Origin: Cellulomonas soli
GTDB lineage: Bacteria > Actinomycetota > Actinomycetes > Actinomycetales > Cellulomonadaceae
DNA: 64,000 nucleotides
Reading direction: 5' to 3'
NCBI RefSeq assembly: GCF_013409305.1
Contig: NZ_JACBZJ010000001.1
Location: forward strand, 1,922,001-1,986,000
A model generated the notes under the pieces. That model had not been told where the DNA came from, did not search any database, and saw only the letters and a list, made by a program, of their open reading frames with translations. A program made the position numbers and the translations under genes. This document shows, one piece after another, positions 42,060 to 51,476 of the stretch (positions are counted from its first letter, which is position 1; each line of letters opens with the position of its first letter).

Positions 42060-43013
42060 ATGTCCTTGAAGACCGCCCCTCCCCGGGGCGCGACCTCGCC
42101 GCCGCAGCCACCCGAAGGTCCGCGCCGGCCCCGCAACCCCCACCGACGCGCCTGGCAGGGATGGGCGTACGCGAGCCCGACCGCCGCGCTCGTCCTGGTC
42201 TTCTTCGTCGTCCCGATCGTCCTCGTGTTCGTGATGGCAGGTTCCGACTGGACGCTGCTGGGCGGCAACCAGGGCGGGAACCTGCCCGAGAACTTCACCG
42301 CGGTGCTCGACCACCGCATGTTCTGGCCGGCCGTCACGTTCACGCTGAAGTACACGGCCATCGCGACGGTGCTGCTCATCGGCCTCGGTCTGGGCCTGGC
42401 GTTCCTGGTGCAGGAGAGCACCCGCTGGCGCGCGTTCCTGCGCACCGCGTTCCTGCTCCCGACCGCGCTGGGCCTGGCGTCCGCGTCGCTGCTCTTCTAC
42501 GCGCTGTACTCCCCGCAGGTCGGGCCGATCACCCCGCTGCTGGAACGGCTCGGGCTGACCGACGGCCCGGTGAGCGTGCTCGGCACCGCCGACGGTGCCC
42601 TGTGGTCGACCGTGCTGCTGATCGTCTGGCGCTACGCCGGCTTCTACATGCTGCTGCTGCTCGTGGGCCTGCAGGGCATCCCCGGTGACGTGTACGAGGC
42701 CGCCCGCCTGGACGGCGCCGGCACCCGGCAGGTGTTCCTGCACATCACGTTGCCGCTGCTCAAGCCGTCGCTGGCCCTCAGCACGATCATGTGCGTCACC
42801 GGGTCCCTGCTGGCCTTCGACCAGTTCTACATCCTCACCAAGGGCGGCCCGGACGGCTCGACGATGACCCTCGTCCAGCTCGTCTACAACCTGGCCTTCG
42901 AGTCCAAGCGCGACATCGGGATGGCCGCCGCGCTGTCCGTGATCGTGCTGTTCGCCCTGGTCATCATCAACGTCGTCCAGCTGCGCATGATGCGCCGCAA
43001 CCCGGACGAGTGA
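42060..43013 (+). CDS. ABC sugar transporter permease 1 (CUT1 family)
   Basis: A 317-residue permease with about six membrane helices, MalF-like. After a proline-rich N-terminus come YASPTAALVLVFFVVPIVLVF, TFTLKYTAIATVLLIGLGLG and the EAA loop YEAARLDGAGTRQVFLHITLPLLKP that contacts the ATPase. It forms a heterodimer with the next gene product. No convincing ribosome site precedes ATG 42060; other starts would cut the first helix. Confidence 0.92.
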   Translation: MSLKTAPPRGATSPPQPPEGPRRPRNPHRRAWQGWAYASPTAALVLVFFVVPIVLVFVMAGSDWTLLGGNQGGNLPENFTAVLDHRMFWPAVTFTLKYTAIATVLLIGLGLGLAFLVQESTRWRAFLRTAFLLPTALGLASASLLFYALYSPQVGPITPLLERLGLTDGPVSVLGTADGALWSTVLLIVWRYAGFYMLLLLVGLQGIPGDVYEAARLDGAGTRQVFLHITLPLLKPSLALSTIMCVTGSLLAFDQFYILTKGGPDGSTMTLVQLVYNLAFESKRDIGMAAALSVIVLFALVIINVVQLRMMRRNPDE

Positions 43014-43023
43014 GGGACACCCC

Positions 43024-43848
43024 GTGAAGAACTTCTCCCGGGTCGTCGGGCGGACGCCGTACTACGTCGTCACCGGTGGCCTCGCCATCCTCTTCCTCTA
43101 CCCGCTGCTCTGGACGGCCATCAGCTCGGTCTCGCCGCAGCCCGGCTCCGCGCAGGTCGACGGGTACGGCTTCGGCAACTACGTCACGCTCGCGCACTAC
43201 CAGGCCGGCGTGCTGACCTACCTGGGCAACTCGTTGGTCATCTCGGTGACCGCGGTCGTCGTCACGGTGCTCACGGCCCTGCTCGGCGGGTACGCGTTCG
43301 CCAAGTTCGCCTTCCCCGGCAAGGACGCGCTGTTCCTGCTCACGCTCGCGATCCTCATGGTCCCGTACGCGACCCTGCTGATCCCGCTGCTCATCTGGCT
43401 CAAGCAGATCGGGCTGAACAACACGCTCGTCGGCACCGGGCTCGTGCTCGCCGTGTTCCAGCTGCCGTTCGCCATCTTCATGATGCGGATCTCGTTCGAG
43501 TCGGTGCCGCGCGAGCTCGAGGAGGCGGCGCTCGTCGACGGCTGCGGCACGCTCAGCGCGCTGCGCCGCGTGCTCGTGCCGGCCGTGAAGCCCGGCCTGA
43601 TCACCGTGGGCCTGTTCGCGTTCCTCGCCGCGTGGAACGACTTCATGGTCCCGCTGTACCTGCTCGGCGGCGACAACCAGCCGCTGCCGCTGGCCCTGGT
43701 GAACATGCGCCAGCAGGTCATGGGGGTCATCGACTACGGGGCCACCCAGGCCGGGGTCGTCGTGCTCACCGTGCCGTGCGTCCTGCTGTTCCTGGTGCTC
43801 CAGCGCCACTACGTCAACGGCTTCATGTCCGGGGCCCTGAAGGGATGA
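43024..43848 (+). CDS. ABC sugar transporter permease 2 (CUT1 family)
   Basis: A 274-residue MalG-like permease with six helices. It has the EAA-loop sequence ELEEAALVDGCGTLSALRRV and then LVPAVKPGLITVGLFAFLAAWNDF, typical of CUT1 second permeases. GTG 43024 follows GAGGGA by 6 bases and lies 10 bases after the first permease. Its stop overlaps the GH127 start (ATGA), tying import to intracellular hydrolysis. Confidence 0.93.
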   Translation: MKNFSRVVGRTPYYVVTGGLAILFLYPLLWTAISSVSPQPGSAQVDGYGFGNYVTLAHYQAGVLTYLGNSLVISVTAVVVTVLTALLGGYAFAKFAFPGKDALFLLTLAILMVPYATLLIPLLIWLKQIGLNNTLVGTGLVLAVFQLPFAIFMMRISFESVPRELEEAALVDGCGTLSALRRVLVPAVKPGLITVGLFAFLAAWNDFMVPLYLLGGDNQPLPLALVNMRQQVMGVIDYGATQAGVVVLTVPCVLLFLVLQRHYVNGFMSGALKG

Positions 43849-45743
43849 CCAGCACCATGGACCGACAGATCGTCGCCCCCGTCCAGCCTGCCCGGGGAGC
43901 GCTGCGCCCCCTGGGCCTCGACGAGGTGCAGATCACCGGTGGCTTCTGGGCCGGACGCCAGCAGGTCAACGGCACCGTCTCCATCCAGCACTGCGACCAC
44001 TGGGAGACCCGCGTCGGCTGGATCGACAACTTCCGTCGCGCGGCCGCCGGCACGCTGCCCGAGGGGCGCACCGGGCGCGAGTTCTCCGACTCGGACGTCT
44101 ACAAGATGGTCGAGGCGATGGCCTGGGAGGTCGGGCGCACCGGCGACCCCGTCCTCGAGGCGCGCATCGGCGAGCTGACCGCGCTGATCGGCACCGTGCA
44201 GGAGCCCGACGGGTACCTGAACACCCGGTTCGGCAGGCCCGGGCAGGGCGCGCGGTACTCCGACCTGGCCTGGGGGCACGAGCTGTACTGCTACGGCCAC
44301 CTGCTGCAGGCCGCCGTCGCACGGCTGCGCACCGGGCACGACGACGAGCTCGTGGCGATCGCCCGACGCGCCGCCGACCACGTGTGCGAGGCGTTCGGCC
44401 CGGACGGCATCGCCGGGGTGTGCGGCCATGCCGAGATCGAGGTCGCCCTGGTCGAGCTCGCACGGGCGACGGGGGAGCGGCGCTACCTCGACCAGGCCGC
44501 GCTGTTCGTCGAGCGTCGCGGGCACGGCACCCTGCCCGACATCGAGTTCGGGCGCGAGTACTACCAGGACGACGTGCCGGTGCGAGAGGCCACCGTGCTG
44601 CGCGGGCACTCGGTGCGCGCGCTGTACCTGGCCGCGGGGGCGATCGACCTGGCCGTGGACACCCACGACGACGCCCTGCTGGCCGCGGTCGAGCAGCAGG
44701 TGCGCACGACCCTCGCCCGCCGCACCTACCTGACCGGCGGCATGGGCTCGCACCACCAGGACGAGGCGTTCGGCGACGACTACGAGCTGCCGCCCGATCG
44801 TGCCTACTGCGAGACGTGCGCGGGCGTCGGCTCCGTGATGGTCGCCTGGCGGCTCCTGCTGGCCTCGGGCGACACCGCGTGGGGTGACGTCGTCGAGCGT
44901 GCGCTGTTCAACGTGGTCGCGGTCTCGCCCGCGCAGGACGGCCGCTCGTTCTTCTACACGAACCCGCTGCACAAGCGGGTCCCCGGTGAGCCGGCCGCGC
45001 CTGACGAGGTCAGCCAGCGGGCGCTCGCGCGGCTGCGGGCACCGTGGTTCGAGGTCTCCTGCTGCCCGACGAACGTGGCGCGGACCGTCGCCCAGCTGGC
45101 CGCGTACCTGGCGACGGTGTCCGACGACGGCGTCCAGCTGCACCAGTACGCCCCCGCGCGCATCGTCACGCGGCTCGGCGACGGCAGCGACGTCGGGCTC
45201 GAGGTGCGCACCCGCTACCCGGACGAGGGCACCGTGACGGTGCGGGTCACCCGGACTCCGGCGCACGCCTGGGAGCTCGCGCTGCGGGTGCCTGCCTGGG
45301 CGCGCGGCGCGACGGTCGACGGCGAGGCGGTCGACGGTCCGGTCGCGCGGGTCCGTCGGGTGTTCGCGGTCGGCGACGAGGTCACGCTCCGGCTGCCGGT
45401 GCGACCCCGGCTGACCGTGCCCGACGACCGGGTCGACGCCGTGCGCGGCTGCGTTGCGGTCGAGAAGGGTCCCGTCGTGCTGTGCGTCGAGTCGACCGAC
45501 CTGCCCGACGGTCTGCAGGTCGACGAGATCCGGCTCGACCTGACCCTTCCGGTGGTCGACGACCCGCAGGGTGCCGTCGCGAAGGGCCTGCGCGTCCAGC
45601 AGACCGACGACGCCTGGCCGTACCGGGACGCGTCGGGACCGCTGGCGGCCACGGGGGAGCCCTTCGCGATGCGCCTCGTGCCCTACCACTCGTGGGCCAA
45701 CCGGGGTCCGAGCACGATGCGGGTGTGGATCCCGGCGGGCTGA
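43845..45743 (+). CDS. GH127 beta-L-arabinofuranosidase
   Basis: A 632-residue cytoplasmic enzyme (no signal peptide), the usual GH127 length. ITGGFWAGRQQVNGTVS opens the family fold. The zinc-thiolate catalytic site is intact: Glu323 and Cys325 in YCETCAGVGSVM, and Cys406-Cys407 in VSCCPTNVAR, corresponding to the Cys3-Glu zinc site and cysteine nucleophile of HypBA1. GGMGSHHQDEAFGDDYELP and FFYTNPLHKR are also family blocks. It should split imported beta-1,2-arabinobiose-type units to L-arabinose. It overlaps the permease gene by 4 bases as the last gene of the importer operon. Confidence 0.95.
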   Translation: MTSTMDRQIVAPVQPARGALRPLGLDEVQITGGFWAGRQQVNGTVSIQHCDHWETRVGWIDNFRRAAAGTLPEGRTGREFSDSDVYKMVEAMAWEVGRTGDPVLEARIGELTALIGTVQEPDGYLNTRFGRPGQGARYSDLAWGHELYCYGHLLQAAVARLRTGHDDELVAIARRAADHVCEAFGPDGIAGVCGHAEIEVALVELARATGERRYLDQAALFVERRGHGTLPDIEFGREYYQDDVPVREATVLRGHSVRALYLAAGAIDLAVDTHDDALLAAVEQQVRTTLARRTYLTGGMGSHHQDEAFGDDYELPPDRAYCETCAGVGSVMVAWRLLLASGDTAWGDVVERALFNVVAVSPAQDGRSFFYTNPLHKRVPGEPAAPDEVSQRALARLRAPWFEVSCCPTNVARTVAQLAAYLATVSDDGVQLHQYAPARIVTRLGDGSDVGLEVRTRYPDEGTVTVRVTRTPAHAWELALRVPAWARGATVDGEAVDGPVARVRRVFAVGDEVTLRLPVRPRLTVPDDRVDAVRGCVAVEKGPVVLCVESTDLPDGLQVDEIRLDLTLPVVDDPQGAVAKGLRVQQTDDAWPYRDASGPLAATGEPFAMRLVPYHSWANRGPSTMRVWIPAG

Positions 45744-45774
45744 CCCGACCCGACCTGGCGCGTGCCCGGCGGCC

Positions 45775-46650
45775 TCACGCCACGGTGGCGACCGTGAGCG
45801 TGCTGAGGGTGCCGGGCACGAGCGTGTCGGTGCGCGCCCAGGCGCCGGCCCCGGCGGCCTCGCGCTCGGTGAGCAGCGTGGCGCGCCGCCAGCCGGCCCC
45901 GCGCAGCAGGGTGCCGAGGTCCTCGGTCGAGGTCGTCCACAACCACGGCTCTCCCGTGCTGCCTGCCATGGCGGAGACAGTCTCGGCGTAGCGGCGCCCC
46001 GCGTCGTCGCGGGAGCCGGGGTCGAGCAGCGAGTCCATGACGAGCGCGGTGCCGGGGCCGAGCGCGGCGAGCCTGGCGAGGGTGCGGGAGACGTCCCGGG
46101 CCGTCAGGTACATCGACACCCCGAGCCAGCTCACGAGCGTGCGGTGCTCCGGCCCGACCCCGGCGGTCCGCAGCAGCGCCACCGGGTCGTCGGTGCGCAG
46201 GTCGGCGGGGATCCAGCGCAGCGACGGCGGGACCTCGACCCCGGCCCGTGCCAGCGCGTCACGCTTCCACCGTTGCGTGGTCGGCAGGTCGAGCTCGACG
46301 ACCGTGGCGCCCGTGGAGGCATGCCGGACGCCGGAGGTGTCCAGACCCGCGCCGAGCAGGACGAGGACGTCCGGAGCCTCCTCGGCCAGCACGGCCTCGA
46401 CGAGGTGCTGCCGCACGCAGGCGGACACGCGAGCGGCGGCGAGCACGGGTTCGTGCGGCAGGAGCCGGTGGTAGCCGATGGCCTCGGTGCCCGCCTCGCC
46501 CAGCAGCTGCTCGCTCATCGGGTCGTCGAGCAGCAGGGGTGCGTCGTCGACCAGCCGGTGCGCGGCGCGTGCCGCAGCGGACATCAGGGCGGTACGGGAG
46601 GGGGCGGTGCCCGGAGGATCTGCTTCGAGAAGATCTGTCACGGCATTCAT
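45775..46650 (-). CDS. SAM-dependent methyltransferase, leucine-carboxyl-methyltransferase (PPM1) family
   Basis: A 291-residue enzyme. SRTALMSAAARAAHRLVDDAP and DPMSEQLLGE open it as in the LCM/PPM1 family. The SAM site is VLVLLGAGLDTSGVRH with VVELDLPTTQRWKRDAL, and WLGVSMYLTARDVSRTL follows. Actinobacterial members methylate small molecules, often O-positions, in secondary metabolism; the substrate is not readable. It has its own AT-richer promoter (46682-46710) and a short leader of about 25 bases. Divergent from the MMPL pump. Confidence 0.87.
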   Translation of the reverse strand: MNAVTDLLEADPPGTAPSRTALMSAAARAAHRLVDDAPLLLDDPMSEQLLGEAGTEAIGYHRLLPHEPVLAAARVSACVRQHLVEAVLAEEAPDVLVLLGAGLDTSGVRHASTGATVVELDLPTTQRWKRDALARAGVEVPPSLRWIPADLRTDDPVALLRTAGVGPEHRTLVSWLGVSMYLTARDVSRTLARLAALGPGTALVMDSLLDPGSRDDAGRRYAETVSAMAGSTGEPWLWTTSTEDLGTLLRGAGWRRATLLTEREAAGAGAWARTDTLVPGTLSTLTVATVA

Positions 46651-46681
46651 CTATCTCGAGAATGCCTCGGTGCGCAATTCA

Positions 46682-46710
46682 ACAATACCACATGATCGAC
46701 ATTTCTTCAA
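46682..46710 (-). promoter_or_regulatory. Promoter of the methyltransferase gene
   Basis: On the minus strand, TTGAAG (46710-46705), 17 bases, TATTGT (46687-46682), giving a start near 46675 and the ATG at 46650. The surrounding 60 bases are clearly AT-richer than the window, which stands out. The rest of the 254-base gap to the MMPL gene shows no further clear element. Confidence 0.6.
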
Positions 46711-46904
46711 TTCCCCGAAAGGGTGGCTGATCCGCCTCCGCTGCGACGCTCGCGCTCTCCGGAAGGCGGTGACCTGCAGCGATGTCGGTCGCCAGGGGGG
46801 TGGGGCTGTCCCCCCGGCGGCTCCGGGGGCACCCTGCATTCACGGCGGGCGTCGCGCGCGGGACGGTGGTCGTGCTCACCCGCACGACCTTCCGAGGAGA
46901 ACCC

Positions 46905-49187
46905 ATGTCCGTCCTCTCGCCGCCCCGGCGCACCGGTCCGACCTCGTCCGGCGCCGCGCCCGGACCCGGTGCGGGACGCGTGCCCGCCGCCCGACGGCTC
47001 GCCCGCTGGAGCGCCACGCACCGGTGGACCGCCGTCCTGCTCTGGCTGCTGCTCGTCGTCGTGGCGGTCGGAGCGGGCGGGGCCGTCGGCATGCGCACGC
47101 TCACCGGCGCCGAGTCCGGCTCGGGGGAGTCGGGCCGCGCCGACCTGCTGCTGGAGGACGCCGGCTTCCCGGCCGACGCCACCGAGCACGTCCTCGTCCA
47201 GGCACCGGTCGGCGAGACCCTCACGCAGGCGCAGGCCGACACGGTCGCCGCCGAGCTGCGGGCCGCGTTCGGTCGGCTCGACGAGGTCGGCGAGGTCGGT
47301 GACCTGGTGCTCTCGAGCGACGGCCGCTCCGCGATGCTGCCCGTGACGATCGACGTCGGCGACGCGACCGGCACCGCGGCGTCCGCCCTCGCCGACGAGC
47401 GCGTGCCCGCGCTGCTCGCCGCGACCGCGCAGGTCGCCGCCGACCACCCGGACCTCACCGTCGCGCAGGCCGGGACCGCGTCGGTGAACGCCGGCATGAA
47501 CGACCGCGTCGCCGGCGACTTCCGGCGCGCCGAGCTGCTGAGCCTGCCCATCACGTTCGGCATCCTGCTGCTCACCTTCGGTGCCCTGTTCGCCGCGGGC
47601 GTGCCCGTGCTGCTCGCGCTCTCCGCGGTCGGCACGGCCATCGGCCTGGCCTCGCTCGTCTCCCAGGTCATGCCGGCCACCGACACGCTCAGCAGCGTCG
47701 TCCTGCTCGTCGGCATGGCCGTCGGGGTCGACTACTCGCTGTTCTACGTGCGCCGCATGCGCGAGGAGATGACGCACGGCGCCACCCGGTCGCAGGCGAT
47801 CGACATCGCGGCGGCCACCAGCGGGCGCGCTGTCGTCACCTCGGGAGTCGCGGTGGTCGTCTCGATGTGCGGGCTGCTGCTGTCCGGGCAGGCCGTCTTC
47901 CGGTCGATGGCGATCGGCACGGTGCTCGTCGTCGCGGTCGCCGTGCTCGGCTCGCTCACGGTGCTGCCGGCCGTGCTCAGCCTGCTCGGCGACAGGATCG
48001 ACCGCCCCCGGATCCCCTTCCTGCACCGCCGGGCCACGGGCGACAGCCGGTTCTGGGCGGCGACCATGCGCGTCGTGCTGGCCCGTCCCGCGGTGTCGCT
48101 GGCCCTCGCCGCCGGGGTGCTGATCGCGCTCGCGGCCCCCGCGCTGGGCATCCGGCTCGGGGAGTCGAGCGTCGACTCGATGCCCGCGGCCGTCCCCGCG
48201 GTCGCCGCCTACCAGGGTCTGACGGCCGCGTTCCCGCAGACCGGCTCCACGCACACGCTCGTCATCGCCGCACCCTCTGCCGACGAGCCGCTCGACCAGG
48301 CCGCGGTCACCGCCGCCGTCGACCGCATGGTCGAGGAGGCGACCGCGACCGGGCAGTTCGCCGACCTGACCGGCACGACGGTCACGTTCGCCCCCGACGG
48401 CGCGACCGCCACGGTCGACCTGCCGATCCCCGACGCCTCCGGCGACACGAAGGCCGAGGCGTCGCTGACGCTCCTGCGCGACCAGCTCGTGCCCGACCTG
48501 CGCGCCGACATCCGGGCGGTCGACCCCGGCGCCGACGTGCTCGTCAGCGGCAACACGTCCTGGACCGTCGACTTCGGGGCGACGCTGCGTGCGCACCTGC
48601 CGTGGGTCGTCGCGTTCGTGCTGCTCGCGACGTTCGTCGTGCTCGTCCTCGCGTTCCGGTCGGTGGTCGTGGCCGGCACCGCGGTGGTCCTCACCCTGCT
48701 GTCCGTCGGCGCCGCGTACGGGCTGCTCGTGCTGGTGTTCCAGCACGGGTTCGCGACCGGGCTGCTCGGTGTGCAGCACAGCGGGTTCGTCGTCGACTGG
48801 CTGCCGCTGTTCCTGTTCGTAATCCTCTTCGGCCTGTCGATGGACTACCACGTCTTCGTCGTCAGCCGGATCCGCGAGGCGTCGCACGAAGGCCTGCCGA
48901 CGCGGGCCGCCGTCGCCCGCGGCGTCACGCGGTCCGCCGGGGTCGTCACCAGCGCGGCCGCCGTGATGGTCGGCGTGTTCGCGATCTTCGGCTCGCTCTC
49001 GCTCGTCGAGTTCGAACAGCTCGGGGTCGGCCTCGCCGCCGCCGTGATCCTGGACGCGACCCTGGTCCGCGCCGTCCTGCTCCCCTCCGCCATGGCCGTG
49101 CTCGGCCCGCGCAACTGGTGGCTGCCCGGCTGGCTCGACCGCGTACTGCCCGCCGCCCACGGCGAGCAGGTGCCCGCCGCGGTCTGA
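46905..49187 (+). CDS. MMPL-family RND-type transporter
   Basis: A 760-residue inner-membrane pump with the MMPL plan: one helix (about 45-65), an external domain and five helices with VGMAVGVDYSLFYVRRMREE (the proton-relay aspartate and tyrosine). The whole unit is then repeated, with ILFGLSMDYHVFVVSRIREA as the second relay motif. Such proteins export lipids or drugs in actinobacteria. GAGGAGA precedes ATG 46905 by 5 bases. A strong terminator follows it. It stands alone, with no membrane-fusion partner or TetR gene beside it. Confidence 0.92.
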   Translation: MSVLSPPRRTGPTSSGAAPGPGAGRVPAARRLARWSATHRWTAVLLWLLLVVVAVGAGGAVGMRTLTGAESGSGESGRADLLLEDAGFPADATEHVLVQAPVGETLTQAQADTVAAELRAAFGRLDEVGEVGDLVLSSDGRSAMLPVTIDVGDATGTAASALADERVPALLAATAQVAADHPDLTVAQAGTASVNAGMNDRVAGDFRRAELLSLPITFGILLLTFGALFAAGVPVLLALSAVGTAIGLASLVSQVMPATDTLSSVVLLVGMAVGVDYSLFYVRRMREEMTHGATRSQAIDIAAATSGRAVVTSGVAVVVSMCGLLLSGQAVFRSMAIGTVLVVAVAVLGSLTVLPAVLSLLGDRIDRPRIPFLHRRATGDSRFWAATMRVVLARPAVSLALAAGVLIALAAPALGIRLGESSVDSMPAAVPAVAAYQGLTAAFPQTGSTHTLVIAAPSADEPLDQAAVTAAVDRMVEEATATGQFADLTGTTVTFAPDGATATVDLPIPDASGDTKAEASLTLLRDQLVPDLRADIRAVDPGADVLVSGNTSWTVDFGATLRAHLPWVVAFVLLATFVVLVLAFRSVVVAGTAVVLTLLSVGAAYGLLVLVFQHGFATGLLGVQHSGFVVDWLPLFLFVILFGLSMDYHVFVVSRIREASHEGLPTRAAVARGVTRSAGVVTSAAAVMVGVFAIFGSLSLVEFEQLGVGLAAAVILDATLVRAVLLPSAMAVLGPRNWWLPGWLDRVLPAAHGEQVPAAV

Positions 49188-49204
49188 CGCCCACCTGGTC
49201 CGGT

Positions 49205-49238
49205 CGCCGTCCACCCCACGCCCCCGGGGTGGACGGCG
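49205..49238 (+). terminator. Terminator of the MMPL gene
   Basis: A 13-bp perfect stem (49205-49217 with 49226-49238) and an 8-base loop, 18 bases after the stop codon. Confidence 0.8.
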
Positions 49239-49355
49239 TCCGTGCGTCCCGCCGCAGACCAGCGCTTGAGTCCGCGAGCGCCGCTGCCGATGGTGTGGAC
49301 AAGGGCCCGGCCCAGGGTGGCGCGGCGTGGTCGACATGGTCGGAAGGACGATCCG

Positions 49356-49583
49356 GTGGACGAGCTCGCCGACCTGCAGGACCAGGGTCTGGCGACGATC
49401 GGCGCGAACAACCGTGAGCTGGCGTGCCAGGGCATCACGCTCTACTTCGACACGGATGCGCAGTGGCAGGCCTACCTCGACGACTTCGAGGCACGAGACA
49501 CCGGCGACGCAGCCACGCCGGCCGCCGGCTCGGACCCGTGCGAGCCGTACGCGGACTCCCCGAGGTTCGTCACCCGGGGCTGA
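49356..49583 (+). CDS. 75-residue hypothetical protein
   Basis: GTG 49356 follows GGAAGG by 9 bases. The product has a helix-like acidic start (DELADLQDQGLATIGANNREL), the segment CQGITLYFDTDAQWQAYLDDF and a short disordered acidic tail with a second cysteine. I do not recognise the family. Codon bias fits a real gene; an ORF in the same frame reaches further upstream but without a ribosome site or coding-like sequence. Confidence 0.5.
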   Translation: MDELADLQDQGLATIGANNRELACQGITLYFDTDAQWQAYLDDFEARDTGDAATPAAGSDPCEPYADSPRFVTRG

Positions 49584-49655
49584 TAGGCCGCAGCTCGGCG
49601 GTGCCCGCGTCTGCCCTGCTCCCACCCCCGGCGCCAGAGGGGGCAGGATCGGGGG

Positions 49656-50243
49656 ATGACCCGTGCACTCATCGTCGTCGACGTCCAGAACGACTTCTGC
49701 GAGGGCGGTGCGCTGGCCGTCGCCGGGGGTGCCGCGGTGGCCGGTGCGATCACGGGGTACCTGCGTGAGCACGCGGACCGGTACGCCACGGTGGTCGCGA
49801 CGCGCGACTGGCACCGTGGGCTGCCGGACACCAACGACGGGCACTTCGCGTCCGGTGCCGACCCGGACTACGTCTCGACGTGGCCCGAGCACTGCGTGGC
49901 GGGGACGCCGGGCGCCGAGCTGCATCCCGACCTGCGCCTGCCGGACGGGACCCTCGCCGTGGTCAAGGGGGAGGGTCGGCAGGACTACTCCGGGTTCTCC
50001 GGTCGGGTGGTCGACGCGGCGCAGCCCGACCTGGCCGCGTCCTTGCGGGCAGCCGGCGTGACGGAGGTGGACGTGGTCGGCCTGGCCACGGACCACTGCG
50101 TGGCGGCGACCGCGTGGGACGCCCGTGCGGCGGGGTTCGGGGTGCGGGTGCTCACGGACCTGACGGCGGCGGTCGCGGCGCCGACGGCGGTGGCGGCGCT
50201 GACCCGGCTCGCGCAGGCCGGTGTCGAGCTGGCGACGCGCTGA
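49656..50243 (+). CDS. pncA: Nicotinamidase / isochorismatase-family hydrolase
   Basis: A 195-residue enzyme. The catalytic triad is readable: Asp in IVVDVQNDFCEGG, Lys in VVKGEGRQDYSGFSG and the nucleophilic Cys in GLATDHCVAATA. The metal-binding DWH motif is present in ATRDWHRGLPDTNDGHF. These match PncA, which deamidates nicotinamide to nicotinate in NAD recycling. ATG 49656 has no ribosome site but CAGGAT six bases ahead, as in a leaderless transcript. Confidence 0.93.
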   Translation: MTRALIVVDVQNDFCEGGALAVAGGAAVAGAITGYLREHADRYATVVATRDWHRGLPDTNDGHFASGADPDYVSTWPEHCVAGTPGAELHPDLRLPDGTLAVVKGEGRQDYSGFSGRVVDAAQPDLAASLRAAGVTEVDVVGLATDHCVAATAWDARAAGFGVRVLTDLTAAVAAPTAVAALTRLAQAGVELATR

Positions 50244-50377
50244 GGCGCCTTCACACCCGGCACCCAGGCAGGTCCCAGCGAACCAGCAGGTCGGGCGACG
50301 ATGCTCGGGCCGACCCGCGTCGACCCCGGTGCCGCAGCGATGCGCCCGGCCGTCCCCCTGGAGGGGCAGCACCTGCC

Positions 50378-51337
50378 ATGAGCTACGCCACCTCGAAGAA
50401 GCACGAGCGTGCCCGCAAGGAGCGGCGGGCGATCGCCCGCGAGCAGGAGAAGATCGACCGGCGGCGACGGGCGGCCCGCAAGCGCCGCAACCGGGTCCTG
50501 CTGGCCGTCGGCCTGCCGCTCGCCGGGATCGCGACGGCCACGGGCGTCGTCCTGGTGATGCAGTCGCGCGCACGCGCCGCCGAGCTGGCCGCCGAGGTCG
50601 GCCCGCACAACATGCTCAGCGACGGCATCGTGCTCTCCGGGGACGGCACCACGATGACCGCGCTGCGCACCTCGGCGCTCGACGCCGGCGCCGAACCCGA
50701 GGACACGGTCGTCGACCGGGCGAGCGGCGTCCTGGACATCGTCATGTACACCGACTACCGGTCGGACGACGCGGCGACGTTCTGGACGGCCAGCTCGAGC
50801 AACCTCGAGTCCTGGGTGACCGCGGGCCAGGCGACGCTCGAGGTGCACCCGCTCGCGCTCGACGGCGACGACTACGCCCTGCGTGCGGCGGGTGCGCTGG
50901 CCTGCGTCGCCGACTCCGCACCCGACAGCGCGTTCGTCGTGCACTCCGCGCTGCTGACCGCGCAGCCGGACCTGACCGAGAGCGGTCTGGACACCTCCGG
51001 CATCGAGGCGCTGGTCTCCGGGGTCGGTGTCGACTCGACCGAGGTGACCGCCTGCCTGGAGGACGGCGACTACACGGACTGGGTCGCCGAGGCGACCGCG
51101 CGCGCCGCGCAGTCCGTGCCGTTCGAGGGGATCGGCCCGGTGACCACGTCACCGGTGATCCTGGTCGCCGGCCAGCAGTACACCGGGGACCTGTCCGACG
51201 CGGACGCGTTCACGAGCTTCGTCAGCGACGTCTACGACCAGGTCGTGGCCGAGGCTGCGACGGACACCTCGACGTCCGGTGCGACCCCGGAGCCGAGCAC
51301 GACCACCGAGGCCACGGAGGCGCCCACGGAAGGCTGA
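50378..51337 (+). CDS. DsbA-like thioredoxin-fold membrane protein lacking catalytic cysteines
   Basis: A 319-residue protein. A strongly basic, arginine/lysine-rich cytoplasmic start (about 1-38) precedes one membrane helix (about 39-62) and an extracytoplasmic domain with the DsbA pattern: VLDIVMYTDYRSDDAATFW in place of the usual yvDfxCPyC, VHPLALDGDDYALRAAGALA and the SPVILVAGQQYTGDL end near the cis-proline. The CxxC active site is gone, so it should not be an oxidoreductase. A threonine/glutamate-rich tail follows. It may be a chaperone-like or assembly factor. GGAGG lies 13 bases before ATG 50378, rather distant. Confidence 0.75.
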   Translation: MSYATSKKHERARKERRAIAREQEKIDRRRRAARKRRNRVLLAVGLPLAGIATATGVVLVMQSRARAAELAAEVGPHNMLSDGIVLSGDGTTMTALRTSALDAGAEPEDTVVDRASGVLDIVMYTDYRSDDAATFWTASSSNLESWVTAGQATLEVHPLALDGDDYALRAAGALACVADSAPDSAFVVHSALLTAQPDLTESGLDTSGIEALVSGVGVDSTEVTACLEDGDYTDWVAEATARAAQSVPFEGIGPVTTSPVILVAGQQYTGDLSDADAFTSFVSDVYDQVVAEAATDTSTSGATPEPSTTTEATEAPTEG

Positions 51338-51476
51338 TCGGGTGCGGCCGAACGGGTGGTCCGGTATGTCCGATCTTGCGGGGGTTCCTCCCGCACCGGA
51401 CGATGGGTAGGACGCGTCACCCGTTCGAACCTTCCGGGGGCGTGCGCCACGGCACCACGGCACCGGGAGGACCGCC

